Shown piece by piece: positions 51,953-60,897 of a stretch of 64,000 bases of DNA. Position 1 is the stretch's first letter. The number at the start of each line of letters is the position of its first letter. This DNA is from Sphingomonas sp. BK345 (GTDB lineage Bacteria; Pseudomonadota; Alphaproteobacteria; Sphingomonadales; Sphingomonadaceae): assembly GCF_014193845.1 (NCBI RefSeq), contig NZ_JACHZX010000001.1, positions 620,001 through 684,000 of the forward strand, given 5' to 3'. The position numbers and the translations under genes were made by a program. The notes under the pieces are model-generated. The model saw only the letters and a list, made by a program, of their open reading frames with translations, was not told the origin of the DNA and did no database searches.

Positions 51953-52213
51953 CCGTGTCTCTCCCATCCGCCGCGCATCGCGTGTCGCGCGCACTTGTAG
52001 ATCGCGGCGGTCGCCTGTCCACCCGTGTCATGGGCGGGCATTTTTTCGCGACAAAGGTTGCGGCGCCGACACATGCCGCAATCCTGCGATGCGGCGTGCC
52101 CGCCACCACGGGGCCGAGGTCGCGGCGTTCCCGTGCTGTCCGCACCTCGCGTCGCCCGTTTCTCCTCCCGGTGGGCGGGCGGCGCCTTACTCGACCGCGG
52201 CGGGGAGGAGACG

Positions 52214-52603
52214 ATGATGACCCTTCTGCTCGCCGCGGTCCTTCTGGCCGGCACCGCACCGGAGGCCGCCGTGCCGCCACCGCCGCAGCGCGTCCGCAGC
52301 GTCGCGCTCGCGCCCGGCGAGGCATGCCCCAGGCCCGCCGGCGACGAGGTGGTGGTGTGCGCCCCGCTCGACGAACCCTATCGCATCCCCAAGCCGCTGC
52401 GCCGTGCCGAGATCGCCGCGAAGAACCAGAGCTGGGTCAACCGCGTCGCCACCATGGACGAGGTCGGTCGGGTCGCCGGCGGGCTGCCGGACACCTGCTC
52501 CGCGGTCGGCACCGGCGGGCAGACCGGCTGCACCCAGTCGATGATGCGCGCCTGGGCCGCGGATCGCCGCCAGCTCGCGCGCGAGAGCGCGGCGGTGCCG
52601 TGA
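52214..52603 (+). CDS. Hypothetical secreted protein
   Basis: A protein of 129 residues with an N-terminal signal (MMTLLLAAVLLAGTAPEAAV). The mature part has four cysteines in two pairs (EACPRPAGDEVVVCAPL and PDTCSAVGTGGQTGCTQ), likely disulfides in the periplasm. The ribosome site GGGGAGGAG precedes two consecutive ATGs (52214 and 52217); the second is better spaced. Proteins of this pattern are common in sphingomonads, but no function is known to me. It is divergent from the symporter gene. Confidence 0.75.
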   Translation: MMTLLLAAVLLAGTAPEAAVPPPPQRVRSVALAPGEACPRPAGDEVVVCAPLDEPYRIPKPLRRAEIAAKNQSWVNRVATMDEVGRVAGGLPDTCSAVGTGGQTGCTQSMMRAWAADRRQLARESAAVP

Positions 52604-52668
52604 GGGCATGAATGCGCGGCAGGCGCAGTGGAGCGGTCCGAGCGCGACGCCCTCCCCTCCCCCTAAGC

Positions 52669-52762
52669 GTCATCCTGAGCTTGTCTCAGGATCCACCGTG
52701 CCGCGAGCGCCCCCGCCGGCGTGAGCGCGGACGGGTAGATCCTGAAACGAGTGCAGGATGAC
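52669..52762. repeat. Palindromic element A6
   Basis: GTCATCCTGAGCTTGTCTCA at the left, CCTGAAACGAGTGCAGGATG then AC at the right, 94 bases. It lies between the convergent hypothetical and MATE genes. Confidence 0.87.
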
Positions 52763-52831
52763 GCAAGCGGATGAGGCGGCCGCAGCCATCGGCGCTCTGG
52801 GATCAAGCCGTGCGCCGGACCCGCCCTCCTC

Positions 52832-54271
52832 TCACCCCACCGGTATCGACTTGGCGGTGGGCTCGGCGTGCGCCAGCGCCTTCTCCTCGGTCTCGTGCGG
52901 CGTCGCGGGCAATCGGCCGCGGCGCCAACCACCGTGGAGGTAGAAGCCGATCATCAGCAGCATCGAGCCGACCGAGCCGGCCGGAAAGCTCCACCAGATC
53001 GCGTCCGCGCCCCAGCGCGGCGACAGCCCCGCCGCCATGCCCAGCCGCAGCGGGAACATCGCGACGGCCAGGATCACCAACGGCCCGATCACCGCACCGT
53101 TGGCGCGCACCGTGGCGGACAGCACCATCGACACGCCGAACAGCACGAAGCTCCATCCGGCGATGAGGTTGATCCGCGCCGCGATGTCGACCGCGCCGCC
53201 GTCCTGCCCGAGGAACAGCCACAGCACGTGGCGGTCGAGCAGCGTCAGCAGCGCGACCAGCCCGCCGGTCAGCGCCAGGTTGGTGAGGATGCCGGTGCGC
53301 GTGATCCGCCCGACCCGATCCCACCGCCCCGCGCCGATATTCTGCGCCGCCATCGCGCTCACCGCCGCGCCCACCGCCATCGCGGGCATCTGCACGTAGG
53401 TCCACAATTGGTTCGCCGCGCCGTAAGCGGCGGTGGTGGCGGTGCCGTGGCGGTTGACCAGCCCGATCATCGCCAGCGCCGAGGTGGAGACCACCAGCAT
53501 CTGCAATCCCATTGGGATACCCTTGGCGACGATCGTGCGCAGCAGCGCGGGATCGGGCAGGACGTAGCGCCACTCCGCCCCGCGCAGCCGCACCGGCAGG
53601 TCGCGGCGGTAGATATAGCCGAGCAGCGCGAGCAGCGAGACGCTGTTGGCGAGCAGCGTTGCCAGCGCCGAGCCCTCGATCCCCAGCGCCGGCAGCGGCC
53701 CCACCCCCCGGATCAGCAGCGGGTTGAGCACCACGTCGATGGCCGAGCCCAGCGCCATGAACTTGAGCGGGGTGATCGAGTCGCCGGTGCCGCGCAGCGC
53801 CATCGTCAGCAGCACCGAGAGGAAGCCCGGCGGCATCGCGACGAAGATCACGCGCAGATAGGCGAGCGCGAGCGGGTAGACCTCCGAGGGCGTGGCGAGC
53901 GCGCGCAGGATCGCGGGCGCGGCGAACCAGCCGACCAGCAGCGTCACCACCGACACGCCCGCGAACAGCCCGAGCGAGGTGCCGAGCACGCGCCGCACCG
54001 CGTCGAGATCGCGCCGCCCCATGTTCTGGCCGATCAGGATCGTCGCCGCCATGCCGAAGCCGAACACCGCGGCGATCAGCAGGAACATGATGATGTTGGC
54101 GTTGGTGGTCGCGGCCAGCGCGCGCTCGCCGAGGAATTGCCCGATCCAGATCGCGTTGATCGAGCCATTGAGCGACTGGAGCACGCTCGAGCCGAGCGTC
54201 GGCAGCGCGAACAGCAGCAACGTGCGCCCGATCGGCCCGGCGGTGAGGTCGCGCTGCGGCGGTCGCGCCAT
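52832..54271 (-). CDS. MATE-family multidrug/cation efflux transporter
   Basis: A protein of 479 residues and 12 membrane helices in two related bundles. GPIGRTLLLFALPTLGSSVL, INAIWIGQFLGERALAATTN and ATILIGQNMGRRD form the N-lobe; SAMAAQNIGAGRWDRVGRIT forms the C-lobe equivalent. It exports cationic compounds using Na+ or H+. A LysR gene lies just upstream on the same strand (66 bases), the usual pairing for a regulated efflux pump. Drug specificity cannot be inferred. Confidence 0.92.
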   Translation of the reverse strand: MARPPQRDLTAGPIGRTLLLFALPTLGSSVLQSLNGSINAIWIGQFLGERALAATTNANIIMFLLIAAVFGFGMAATILIGQNMGRRDLDAVRRVLGTSLGLFAGVSVVTLLVGWFAAPAILRALATPSEVYPLALAYLRVIFVAMPPGFLSVLLTMALRGTGDSITPLKFMALGSAIDVVLNPLLIRGVGPLPALGIEGSALATLLANSVSLLALLGYIYRRDLPVRLRGAEWRYVLPDPALLRTIVAKGIPMGLQMLVVSTSALAMIGLVNRHGTATTAAYGAANQLWTYVQMPAMAVGAAVSAMAAQNIGAGRWDRVGRITRTGILTNLALTGGLVALLTLLDRHVLWLFLGQDGGAVDIAARINLIAGWSFVLFGVSMVLSATVRANGAVIGPLVILAVAMFPLRLGMAAGLSPRWGADAIWWSFPAGSVGSMLLMIGFYLHGGWRRGRLPATPHETEEKALAHAEPTAKSIPVG

Positions 54272-54337
54272 CGGTCCTGCTCCTCCCCTTGCCCCGCGAC
54301 GGCTGTAGAGGCTTATCGTGCCGTGCGATAGCGGGCG

Positions 54338-55231
54338 TCAGTCGGCGAGAAAGGCGGCGAGCTCCTCTGCGCTGCCGGTCGGGAAAGCGGCGCGGAGATG
54401 GTCCAGGAAGGCGGCGACGCGCGCGCTCAGCAGCCGCCGCGTCGGGTAGAGCGCCCATAATCGGATCGGGGCGGCGTCGAGCTCGCCCCACAGCGCCAGC
54501 CGCCCCGCGGCGAGGTCACGCGCGACGAGCGAGATCGGCAGCCGCGCCGCGCCGACGCCCGCCAGCGCGGCGTCGCGCACCATCACCAGCGAGGACAGGC
54601 CGAGCACCGGCGCCACCGCGACGCTTCCCGCCACGCCGCCGGGGCGCAGCCGCCACTCGGCTCCCTCACCCACGGCGCCGCGCACCACCGCGGGGGCGCG
54701 CTCACCCGCTTCGGGCGGCGCCACGCCGGGCGCGGCGACCGCCACCAGCCGGTCGCGCAGGAAGGGGCGCCCAACCAACGCGGCGTCGGGCGCCGGGTCG
54801 ACGCGGATGACGAGGTCATAGCCCTCCTCGACCAGGTCAACCGCGCGATCCTCGCTGGTCACCTCGAGCCGCACCTCGGGGTGCGCCAGCGCGAACCCGG
54901 CCGCCAGCCGCCCCATCGCGGTCTGCGAGAAGAGCAGGGGCGCGCTCACCTTGAGCCGCCCGCGCGGTGACCGGCCGCCCGCCGCCACCGCGGCGGCGGT
55001 CTCGTCCAGCTCGGTGAGCAGCGCGGCGGTGCGCTCGTACAGCGCACGCCCTTCCTCGGTCAGCTTGAGCGCGCGTGCGCCGCGCTCGAACAGCCGCAGG
55101 TCGAGCGCCGCCTCCAGCTCGGCGACGCGGCGTGACAAGGTCGCCTTGGGCCGCCCCGCGGCGCGCGCGGCGCGGCCGACACCGCCGTGGCGGGCGACCA
55201 GGGTGAAGTCGGCGAGGGCGAGCAGGTCCAT
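54338..55231 (-). CDS. LysR-family transcriptional regulator
   Basis: A protein of 297 residues. The N-terminal winged helix has LALADFTLVARHGGVGRAAR and GRPKATLSRRVAELEAALDL, followed by RLFERGARALKLTEEGRALY. The substrate-binding type effector domain starts at about 90 (RGRLKVSAPLLFSQTAMGRL). It probably controls the downstream MATE gene, an inference from position. The ATG at 55231 matches the family start; the frame upstream is element B5. Confidence 0.93.
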   Translation of the reverse strand: MDLLALADFTLVARHGGVGRAARAAGRPKATLSRRVAELEAALDLRLFERGARALKLTEEGRALYERTAALLTELDETAAAVAAGGRSPRGRLKVSAPLLFSQTAMGRLAAGFALAHPEVRLEVTSEDRAVDLVEEGYDLVIRVDPAPDAALVGRPFLRDRLVAVAAPGVAPPEAGERAPAVVRGAVGEGAEWRLRPGGVAGSVAVAPVLGLSSLVMVRDAALAGVGAARLPISLVARDLAAGRLALWGELDAAPIRLWALYPTRRLLSARVAAFLDHLRAAFPTGSAEELAAFLAD

Positions 55232-55253
55232 GTGCCTCCCGGCGCGGTGTCTG

Positions 55254-55392
55254 ATCTTCCCCTGCAAGGGGAGGTGGCAGCGCGTCAGCGCTGACGGAGG
55301 GGTGTCGCCGGTCGTGAGTCCAGCGTCACTCCTTGGCCGGGTCACCCCTCCGTCAGGCCTGCGGCCTGCCACCTCCCCTTGCAGGGGAGGAT
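55254..55392. repeat. Palindromic element B5
   Basis: Left ATCTTCCCCTGCAAGGGGAG followed by GTGGCAGCGCGTCAGCGCTG; right CCACCTCCCCTTGCAGGGGA then GGATC, 139 bases. Same-strand gap between the outer-membrane protein gene and lysR. Confidence 0.88.
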
Positions 55393-55454
55393 CAATCCAA
55401 TTTGTCGCTTAACCTCTTACCGCCGAAGAGCCCGCCCGCGATACCGCACAGCGC

Positions 55455-56198
55455 TCAGAAGCCGATCGATGCCCGCGCCGCGATCCGGTCACCGGCATGG
55501 TCGAGCGCCGCATAGGGCGAGATCACCACCGCGTCGTCGCTGATGTCGGTGCCGGTATAGACCAGCGCGAGCGTCACCGGGCCGGTAATGTGCTCGAGCC
55601 CCACCGACCAGTCGCGGTAGCTGCCGGTCGGCCGCAGCCGCGCCGCGCGGACCGGATCGTCGACGCTGCCCGAGGAGCGGCCGAGGCTGGCGGCGAGCGT
55701 CCAGGGGGTGGCCGGGATGCCGACGCGCCCGCGCACGCCGAGATAGAGATTGTCGCCGCCGATCGCGCTCTGCGACGGCGCGTAACGCGCCTCCGCGCCT
55801 GCCTCGATCGGGCCGAGCGTGTAGCTGGCGCCGGCGCCGAGCTCACCATAGTCGAGCGCCCCGCCCGCGCCGGTGAACAGATGCCCCGTGACGAAGCCGT
55901 CGAGCCGGAAGCCGCCGGCGAGCCTGCTATAGCCGAGCGTCGGCTCGATCACCGCGTCGGCGCCGCCGTGGCGCGGGTCGCCGCGCGTGCCGGTGACCCG
56001 CGCGCCCAGGTCGATGCCGGAGGGCAGGTCGATCCGCGCCCAGGCGGCGGGAGCGAGCTGCGAGTCGCTCCAGCTCAGCCCGCGCCGGCGCTCGTCGGTC
56101 GCGACCTCGACGCCGGCGTGCGGCGCGACCTGCGCCGCCGCCGGGGAAACGAGGGCGGCGCCGGTCAGCGCCGCCAGCAGGAAGGGACGCTGCCGCAC
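55455..56198 (-). CDS. TorF-family putative outer-membrane/porin-like protein
   Basis: A protein of 247 residues with a signal peptide (MRQRPFLLAALTGAALVSPA, cleaved after AAAQ). The rest alternates hydrophobic and polar residues as in a beta-barrel: GVEVATDERRRGLSWSDSQL, GFVTGHLFTGAGGALDYGEL, LGVRGRVGIPATPWTLAASL, ending in aromatic ASIGF. This pattern fits the TorF/TIGR02001 group of unknown function. It starts at GTG 56198, immediately after the stop of the gene upstream, so the two form an operon. Confidence 0.78.
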   Translation of the reverse strand: MRQRPFLLAALTGAALVSPAAAQVAPHAGVEVATDERRRGLSWSDSQLAPAAWARIDLPSGIDLGARVTGTRGDPRHGGADAVIEPTLGYSRLAGGFRLDGFVTGHLFTGAGGALDYGELGAGASYTLGPIEAGAEARYAPSQSAIGGDNLYLGVRGRVGIPATPWTLAASLGRSSGSVDDPVRAARLRPTGSYRDWSVGLEHITGPVTLALVYTGTDISDDAVVISPYAALDHAGDRIAARASIGF

Positions 56199-56657
56199 TC
56201 AGCCGCGCACCCGGTCATGCGCCGCGTCGAGCTCGGCGACCAGCGAGTCCTGGTCGCGCGCGGCGACGGCGAGCAGATGCTCGCGCATCGTGCCGCTGCG
56301 CGCCGCGACGTCCTGCGCGATCGCGTCCTTCTGCGTGGAGCACCAGCCGGGGCGCGAGCCGGTCAGCGGCTTCTCGGCGCTGACGGTGCGCGCCAGCACG
56401 TGGCCGGCGGGATGACGCGCCTCGCGCTGCACCGCGACCGAGGCCTGCCAGGCGCAGCGCAGCGCGCTGGGCCGGCCCGGCGCGCCGACCGCGCCGACCT
56501 GGCGGTGAGTCACGCTGACGTCGCTGCGATAGGTCACGTCGACGCGCTGCCCGCGATGATCGAGCTGGACCTGATGGGCCGTGTCAGGGGCGGCGGCGGG
56601 CACCGGCTCGGTCGCGGTGAGCGCCAGGGCGAGCCCGGCGACGAGGGGAACGTACAT
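56199..56657 (-). CDS. Hypothetical periplasmic protein
   Basis: A protein of 152 residues with a signal peptide (MYVPLVAGLALALTATEPVP). The mature part has one beta-like segment (VQLDHRGQRVDVTYRSDVSV) and two cysteines (LRCAWQASV and PGWCSTQKD). The C-terminal half is helical (QDVAARSGTMREHLLAVAAR). It is directly followed by the TorF-like gene with no gap. I do not recognise the family; the pairing suggests a shared envelope role. Confidence 0.75.
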   Translation of the reverse strand: MYVPLVAGLALALTATEPVPAAAPDTAHQVQLDHRGQRVDVTYRSDVSVTHRQVGAVGAPGRPSALRCAWQASVAVQREARHPAGHVLARTVSAEKPLTGSRPGWCSTQKDAIAQDVAARSGTMREHLLAVAARDQDSLVAELDAAHDRVRG

Positions 56658-56844
56658 AGTCTTCTCCTTGCGCTGCCCCGGGCCATGCTGCCCGGTGGCA
56701 TCACCGAGATGAGGGCGTGTGCGCCCGCTTCAACGAAGCCGGGCGCGGGCGCAATGATTCATCACAGGCGATACGGCCAATGTTGCTGGCGTCGGGTCGG
56801 AGCGACAGTTGTGCGCGCCGCGGCGGCGCGGCACAGTCCTCGCG

Positions 56845-57294
56845 ATGCCCTATGCTCCCGCTCTGCCCACCATCGCCGAGGCGATCCAGGCCTCGCTCAG
56901 CCCCGTCTTCATGCTCACCGGCATCGGCGCGCTGCTCAACGTGCTGACCGGGCGGCTGGCGCGCGTGATCGATCGCGCGCGCGTGCTGGAGGAGCGTCAC
57001 CCCGCGCTCCAGCGCGATGACCGCACCCGCGCCGCCGCCGAGCTGCGTCGGCTGGCGCGGCGCATGAAGGTGATCAACGCCTCGCTGTTCCTGGCGGTGG
57101 CGAGCGCGGTAGCGACCTGCACCGTGGTGGCGATGCTCTTCGTCGGCGCGCTGACCCGCTATCATATCGGCCAGTGGGTGGCGTTCAGTTTCATCCTGGC
57201 GATGTCGCTGCTGATCGCCGCCTTCGTCGCCTTCATGGTGGAGGTGCGGCTGTCGATCCACGCGATCCGGGTGCGCGACGAACTGCTGCGGTAG
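56845..57294 (+). CDS. DUF2721-family membrane protein
   Basis: A protein of 149 residues with three membrane helices. The first is LSPVFMLTGIGALLNVLTGR. RLARVIDRARVLEERHPALQ is the conserved cytoplasmic helix of DUF2721. Two further helices follow at about 80-105 and 112-138. Function of the family is unknown. The ATG at 56845 gives MPYAPALPTIAEAIQASLSP; the frame is open a further 12 codons. It is divergent from the envelope gene pair. Confidence 0.85.
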   Translation: MPYAPALPTIAEAIQASLSPVFMLTGIGALLNVLTGRLARVIDRARVLEERHPALQRDDRTRAAAELRRLARRMKVINASLFLAVASAVATCTVVAMLFVGALTRYHIGQWVAFSFILAMSLLIAAFVAFMVEVRLSIHAIRVRDELLR

Positions 57295-57321
57295 GGAAGC
57301 CGGCCCGTCCGCCCTTCTACC

Positions 57322-57469
57322 GTCATCCCGGACTTGAGCCGGGATCCATCGCGCCGCGCACGCCGTCGTTCGAGGAAGCGCGCACGCGTTAAGCGCGCCG
57401 CCGATCGCGCTTTCGGCTCCAAGGATGGCGCCTGCGGAAGCATGGATCCCAGATCGAGTGCGGGATGAC
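57322..57469. repeat. Palindromic element E2
   Basis: GTCATCCCGGACTTGAGCCG then GGATCCAT at the left; ATGGATCCCAGATCGAGTGC then GGGATGAC at the right. At 148 bases it is longer than E1 and E3 (93-94 bases), with about 80 bases of non-repeated interior. First of two elements in the convergent DUF2721/MDR gap. Confidence 0.83.
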
Positions 57470-57526
57470 GGGTGGTTCGGGGCGCTGAGCGCACCTTCCC
57501 GCCGCGCACCTCCCCGATGAACCGGC

Positions 57527-57620
57527 GTCATCCCGAGCTCGTCTCAGGATCCACCGTCCCGCACACCCCCCGGCACTTGAGTGTGCGGCCGGGTGGATCC
57601 CGAAACAAGTTCGGGATGAC
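57527..57620. repeat. Palindromic element A7
   Basis: GTCATCCCGAGCTCGTCTCA then GGATCCACC at the left; GGTGGATCCCGAAACAAGTT then CGGGATGAC at the right, 94 bases. Second element of the 57295-57664 gap, which contains no gene. Confidence 0.87.
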
Positions 57621-57664
57621 GGCGGTACTTAAGGCGCGGGGCCTCGCCGCCGCGCCCCGCCGCC

Positions 57665-58792
57665 TCATCGCGTTGGGTCGATCAGATACTTTTCTCCGGT
57701 CGCCTTGCGCTCATAGGCGCGCAGCACGTCGGGATCGAGCGCCTCGGCCAGGCCGATCGTGCGGGTGTAGCGACTGGCGAAGGTGGTGGTCAGCTCGTCG
57801 ACCACGCGCTGGCGCATCCGCGCCACCGTCTCGCGCCCGGCCTTCTGCAGCCACGGCGTCAGCAGGAAGCCCGAGACGCTCCACTGGAAGCCGAACGCCA
57901 GCCGGTTGAGCGTCGTCGGCGCGGTGTCGAGCGCGCCGTAGATGTACAGCTGCTTGAACACGGTCGAGCCGTAGCGGCTGTACTCGGTGGCGCGGCGGTT
58001 GGCGGCCTGCTCCATCGCCTGGACAATGTCGCTGCCGAGCGTGCCGCCGCCGAGCGCGTCGAACGCGATTGTCGCGCCGGTCTCCGCGATCGCGTCGGCG
58101 AGACGGCGGCGGAAGTCCTCGGCGCGGCTGTCGAGCACGTGGGCGGCGCCGATATCGCGCAGCAGCGCCGCCTGCGCCTCGCTGCGCACCACGTTGACCA
58201 GCGGAACGCCGTCGGCGAGGCAGATCTTCTGAAGCATCTGCCCGAGGTTCGACGCCGCCGCGGTGTGAACGATCGCGCTATGCCCCTCCTGCCGCGACGT
58301 CTCGACGAAGCTGAGCGCGGTCAGCGGGTTGACGAACATCGCCGCGCCGTCCGCCGCGCTGGCACCGTCGGGCAGCGGCACCACGTCGCGCGCGCGCAGT
58401 TTGCGATACTGGGCGTACATCGCGCCGCCCATCATCCCGACCGTGCGCCCCACCAGCGCCTGCGCCTCCGGACCCGCGGCGATGACCGTGCCCGCGCCCT
58501 CGTTGCCGACCGGCAGCGACTGGCCGAGCCGCGCGCGCACGCCGCCGATCCGCTCGCGCGGCACCTGGAAGCGCAGCTCGGGCCGCTCCGCGCTGCCGCC
58601 GCGCGCCAGCGTGGCGACGTCCGCCGGGCCGAGCAGCAGCCCGAGATCGGAGGGGTTGATCGGCGCCGCCTCGACGCGGACGATCAGTTCGTCGCCCTGC
58701 GGCGGCGACAGTGTCACCGGTTCGAGCGACAATGTCAGCGTGCCGCCCTCGTCCACGGTCGAGCGCAGTTCCAGCCCGGTCACCTCGTCCAT
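57665..58792 (-). CDS. Zinc-independent MDR-type NAD(P)H oxidoreductase
   Basis: A protein of 375 residues of the medium-chain dehydrogenase/quinone oxidoreductase superfamily. A GroES-like N-terminal domain has VRVEAAPINPSDLGLLLG and PVGNEGAGTVIAAG. The nucleotide-binding part has HTAAASNLGQMLQKICLADG and FDALGGGTLGSDIVQAM. No catalytic zinc-ligand cysteine set is visible. Substrate may be a quinone or enoyl thioester; not determined. The ATG at 58792 follows AGGAGGCGAGG. The long open frame beyond it overlaps the divergent nat gene and is a shadow. Confidence 0.88.
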   Translation of the reverse strand: MDEVTGLELRSTVDEGGTLTLSLEPVTLSPPQGDELIVRVEAAPINPSDLGLLLGPADVATLARGGSAERPELRFQVPRERIGGVRARLGQSLPVGNEGAGTVIAAGPEAQALVGRTVGMMGGAMYAQYRKLRARDVVPLPDGASAADGAAMFVNPLTALSFVETSRQEGHSAIVHTAAASNLGQMLQKICLADGVPLVNVVRSEAQAALLRDIGAAHVLDSRAEDFRRRLADAIAETGATIAFDALGGGTLGSDIVQAMEQAANRRATEYSRYGSTVFKQLYIYGALDTAPTTLNRLAFGFQWSVSGFLLTPWLQKAGRETVARMRQRVVDELTTTFASRYTRTIGLAEALDPDVLRAYERKATGEKYLIDPTR

Positions 58793-58888
58793 CCTCGCCT
58801 CCTGTCCTGTCAGAGGCCGGGGATGCCGGTGCAAAGGTTTGCGGTCAAATCCGTTCTCATCCGCGCGCGGCTGAGGTAGCGCGGCAGC

Positions 58889-59719
58889 ATGTTCGACCTC
58901 GACGCCTATCTCGCCCGCATCGAGCTGCCGGCGCGCCCCACCCGCGACGCCGCGGGGCTGGCGCGGCTCCAGCTCGCGCACCGGCTCACCATCCCGTTCG
59001 AGAATCTCGACGTGCGGCTCGGCCGCGCGATCGCGATCGACGGCGATTCCGTCGCGGCCAAGCTCGTCGCCTCGCGCCGCGGCGGCTATTGCTTCGAGCA
59101 CAACCGGCTGCTGCTCGACGCGCTCGCCGCCCTGGAGATGACGGCGCGCCCGCTGCTCGCGCGCGTGTGGCTCGGCGCCGAGGCGACCCCGCCGCGCAAC
59201 CACGCGCTGTCGCTGGTGACGATCGACGGCGCCGAGTGGATCGCCGACACCGGCTTCGGCGCGAGCTACGCGCCGGTTATGCCGCTGGTCGCCGACCAGG
59301 AGGCGACCGCGCCCGACGGCGCGCGCTTCCGGCTGGCGCGCGAGGACGACGGCGGCTGGCTGCTGTTGCGCGACGGCGATCCGGTCAGCACCGACGGGCG
59401 CACCGCGGCGGGGTGGAACGGCACGAGCTGGCAGCCGCAGTACAGCTTCACCACCGAGGCGGTGCACGACAGCGACCTGGCGATGAGCAACCACTGGGCG
59501 ATGAGTGCGCCGGCGAGCCGCTTCACCCAGCGCGCGGTGGTGAGCATCGTGCTGCCGCACGGCTTCGCCGCGCTGACCGACCGCGCCTACCGCCGCCGCG
59601 CCGCCGGCAACACCGCCGCGGGCGAGATCACCGACCCGCGCGTCTATCGCATGCGGCTCAGCCTGATGTTCGGGATCGACCTGGCGAAGGAGGAAGTGGC
59701 GGCGCTCGGGCTGTTCTGA
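58889..59719 (+). CDS. nat: Arylamine N-acetyltransferase
   Basis: Transfers acetyl from acetyl-CoA to arylamines, hydrazines or related acceptors. 276 residues. The Cys-His-Asp triad is visible: Cys68 in SRRGGYCFEHNRLLL, His108 in PRNHALSLV and Asp123 in WIADTGFGASYAP. IPFENLDVRLGR is a family motif near the N-terminus. In actinobacteria and others NATs also act in secondary or sterol metabolism; nothing here decides the natural acceptor. It is divergent from the MDR gene, 96 bases apart. Confidence 0.94.
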   Translation: MFDLDAYLARIELPARPTRDAAGLARLQLAHRLTIPFENLDVRLGRAIAIDGDSVAAKLVASRRGGYCFEHNRLLLDALAALEMTARPLLARVWLGAEATPPRNHALSLVTIDGAEWIADTGFGASYAPVMPLVADQEATAPDGARFRLAREDDGGWLLLRDGDPVSTDGRTAAGWNGTSWQPQYSFTTEAVHDSDLAMSNHWAMSAPASRFTQRAVVSIVLPHGFAALTDRAYRRRAAGNTAAGEITDPRVYRMRLSLMFGIDLAKEEVAALGLF

Positions 59720-59733
59720 GGGGGGCTTTTCTC

Positions 59734-59826
59734 GTCATCCCGGCCCTGAGCCGGGATCCATGGTGCCACGAGCGCCTCAGTGGTGGTGTATGCGGCGCGA
59801 TGGATCCCGGCTCAAGGCCGGGATGA
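59734..59826. repeat. Palindromic element E3
   Basis: GTCATCCCGGCCCTGAGCCG then GGATCCATGG at the left; ATGGATCCCGGCTCAAGGCC then GGGATGAC at the right, about 93 bases and nearly perfect. It fills the convergent gap between nat and the dioxygenase gene. Confidence 0.88.
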
Positions 59827-59861
59827 CGGTAGAGAGTGCGGGCCCCACCCTCGCGCCGCCC

Positions 59862-60851
59862 CTATCGCATCCCCTGCTCGCGCAGCCGCGGGTGATCGGG
59901 CGGCAGCGGCGGGGCGAAATCCTCGCGGCGCCAGATCGCGTCGGCCGGCTCCTCGGGATCGGGCCGCGCGAAATCGACGTAGCCGAAATAGGTCGCGATC
60001 AGCCGCTCCCCGGGATCGGTGATCGCGGTGCGGCCGTGCAGGAAGCGCGTGTTGTCGAGCATCAGCACGTCGCCGTTCCGCCACTCGACCGGTACCATCA
60101 GCCGGTCACCGACCGCCTTGATCGCCTGCAGCCACGCCTCGGGCACCGGGCGCCCGTCGTCGAGCACGGGATGGTCCGGCCGGTTGTTGTTGAAGCGCGC
60201 GAACAGCAGGAAATTGCCGAAGGCGGGCGCGTCGGCGAACATCGGCCGGTGCAGCGCCGGGCGCGAGAAGAAGCGCACGATCGTGCCGTCGGGGAAACGC
60301 CGGAACTGATAGGGGCAGGCGGACGGCGGCGCCGCAAGCTGCGAGTCGCTCGGTGTCTCGGTGCCGAGCCAGTAGCGCAGCAGCGAGGGCCAGACCGGCT
60401 TGATGTACAGCAGCCGGCGGTGCAGCAGCCCGGCGCGCACCGCCTCGGGCAGTTCGCGCGCCAGCGCGACGCCGTCGCAGATCGTCGTCTGCCCGCCGCG
60501 GGTCGGTGCTGAGAGGCAGGCGAAGAAGGCGGCGTCGGGCTTCCACGGCTCGCGCGACAGCTCGGGGTGGAGCGCGAAGGCGCCGGTGCCGCCGTCGACG
60601 GTGTGGATGTTGGCGGCGGGATCGATCGGCTTGCGGCCGGGACTCTCGTTGACCACGGCGGTGCGGCAGAAACGCTTGGCGAAGTGGCGGAACGAGTCGA
60701 CGTCGGCGCCGAAGCCGCGGAACAGCAGCGCGCCGTGCGTGCGATACAGGTCGACGACCTCGTCGCGGTCGAGCGCGGCGAGCCGCTCGGCGTCCTCGGC
60801 CACGATCAGGACATGAGGGCGGCCCGGCCCCGGCAGCGTGATATCCGGCAT
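59862..60851 (-). CDS. TauD/TfdA-family Fe(II)/2-oxoglutarate dioxygenase, HxE subtype
   Basis: A protein of 329 residues. The metal triad is His95-x-Glu97 (FALHPELSRE) and His272 (NTRFLHGR), with Arg283 for 2-oxoglutarate. APTRGGQTTICDG is typical of the family core. The HxE in place of HxD places it nearer the clavaminate-synthase/SyrP-like hydroxylases of amino-acid and peptide biosynthesis than taurine dioxygenase itself (family inference). Substrate unknown; no sulfonate transporter is nearby. It is divergent from the sulfotransferase-like gene with only 46 bases between starts, which suggests joint control. Confidence 0.87.
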   Translation of the reverse strand: MPDITLPGPGRPHVLIVAEDAERLAALDRDEVVDLYRTHGALLFRGFGADVDSFRHFAKRFCRTAVVNESPGRKPIDPAANIHTVDGGTGAFALHPELSREPWKPDAAFFACLSAPTRGGQTTICDGVALARELPEAVRAGLLHRRLLYIKPVWPSLLRYWLGTETPSDSQLAAPPSACPYQFRRFPDGTIVRFFSRPALHRPMFADAPAFGNFLLFARFNNNRPDHPVLDDGRPVPEAWLQAIKAVGDRLMVPVEWRNGDVLMLDNTRFLHGRTAITDPGERLIATYFGYVDFARPDPEEPADAIWRREDFAPPLPPDHPRLREQGMR

Positions 60852-60897
60852 AACTTACTGGATTAGCGAGGAGCGACCGTCGGCGCTATAGCGTGCC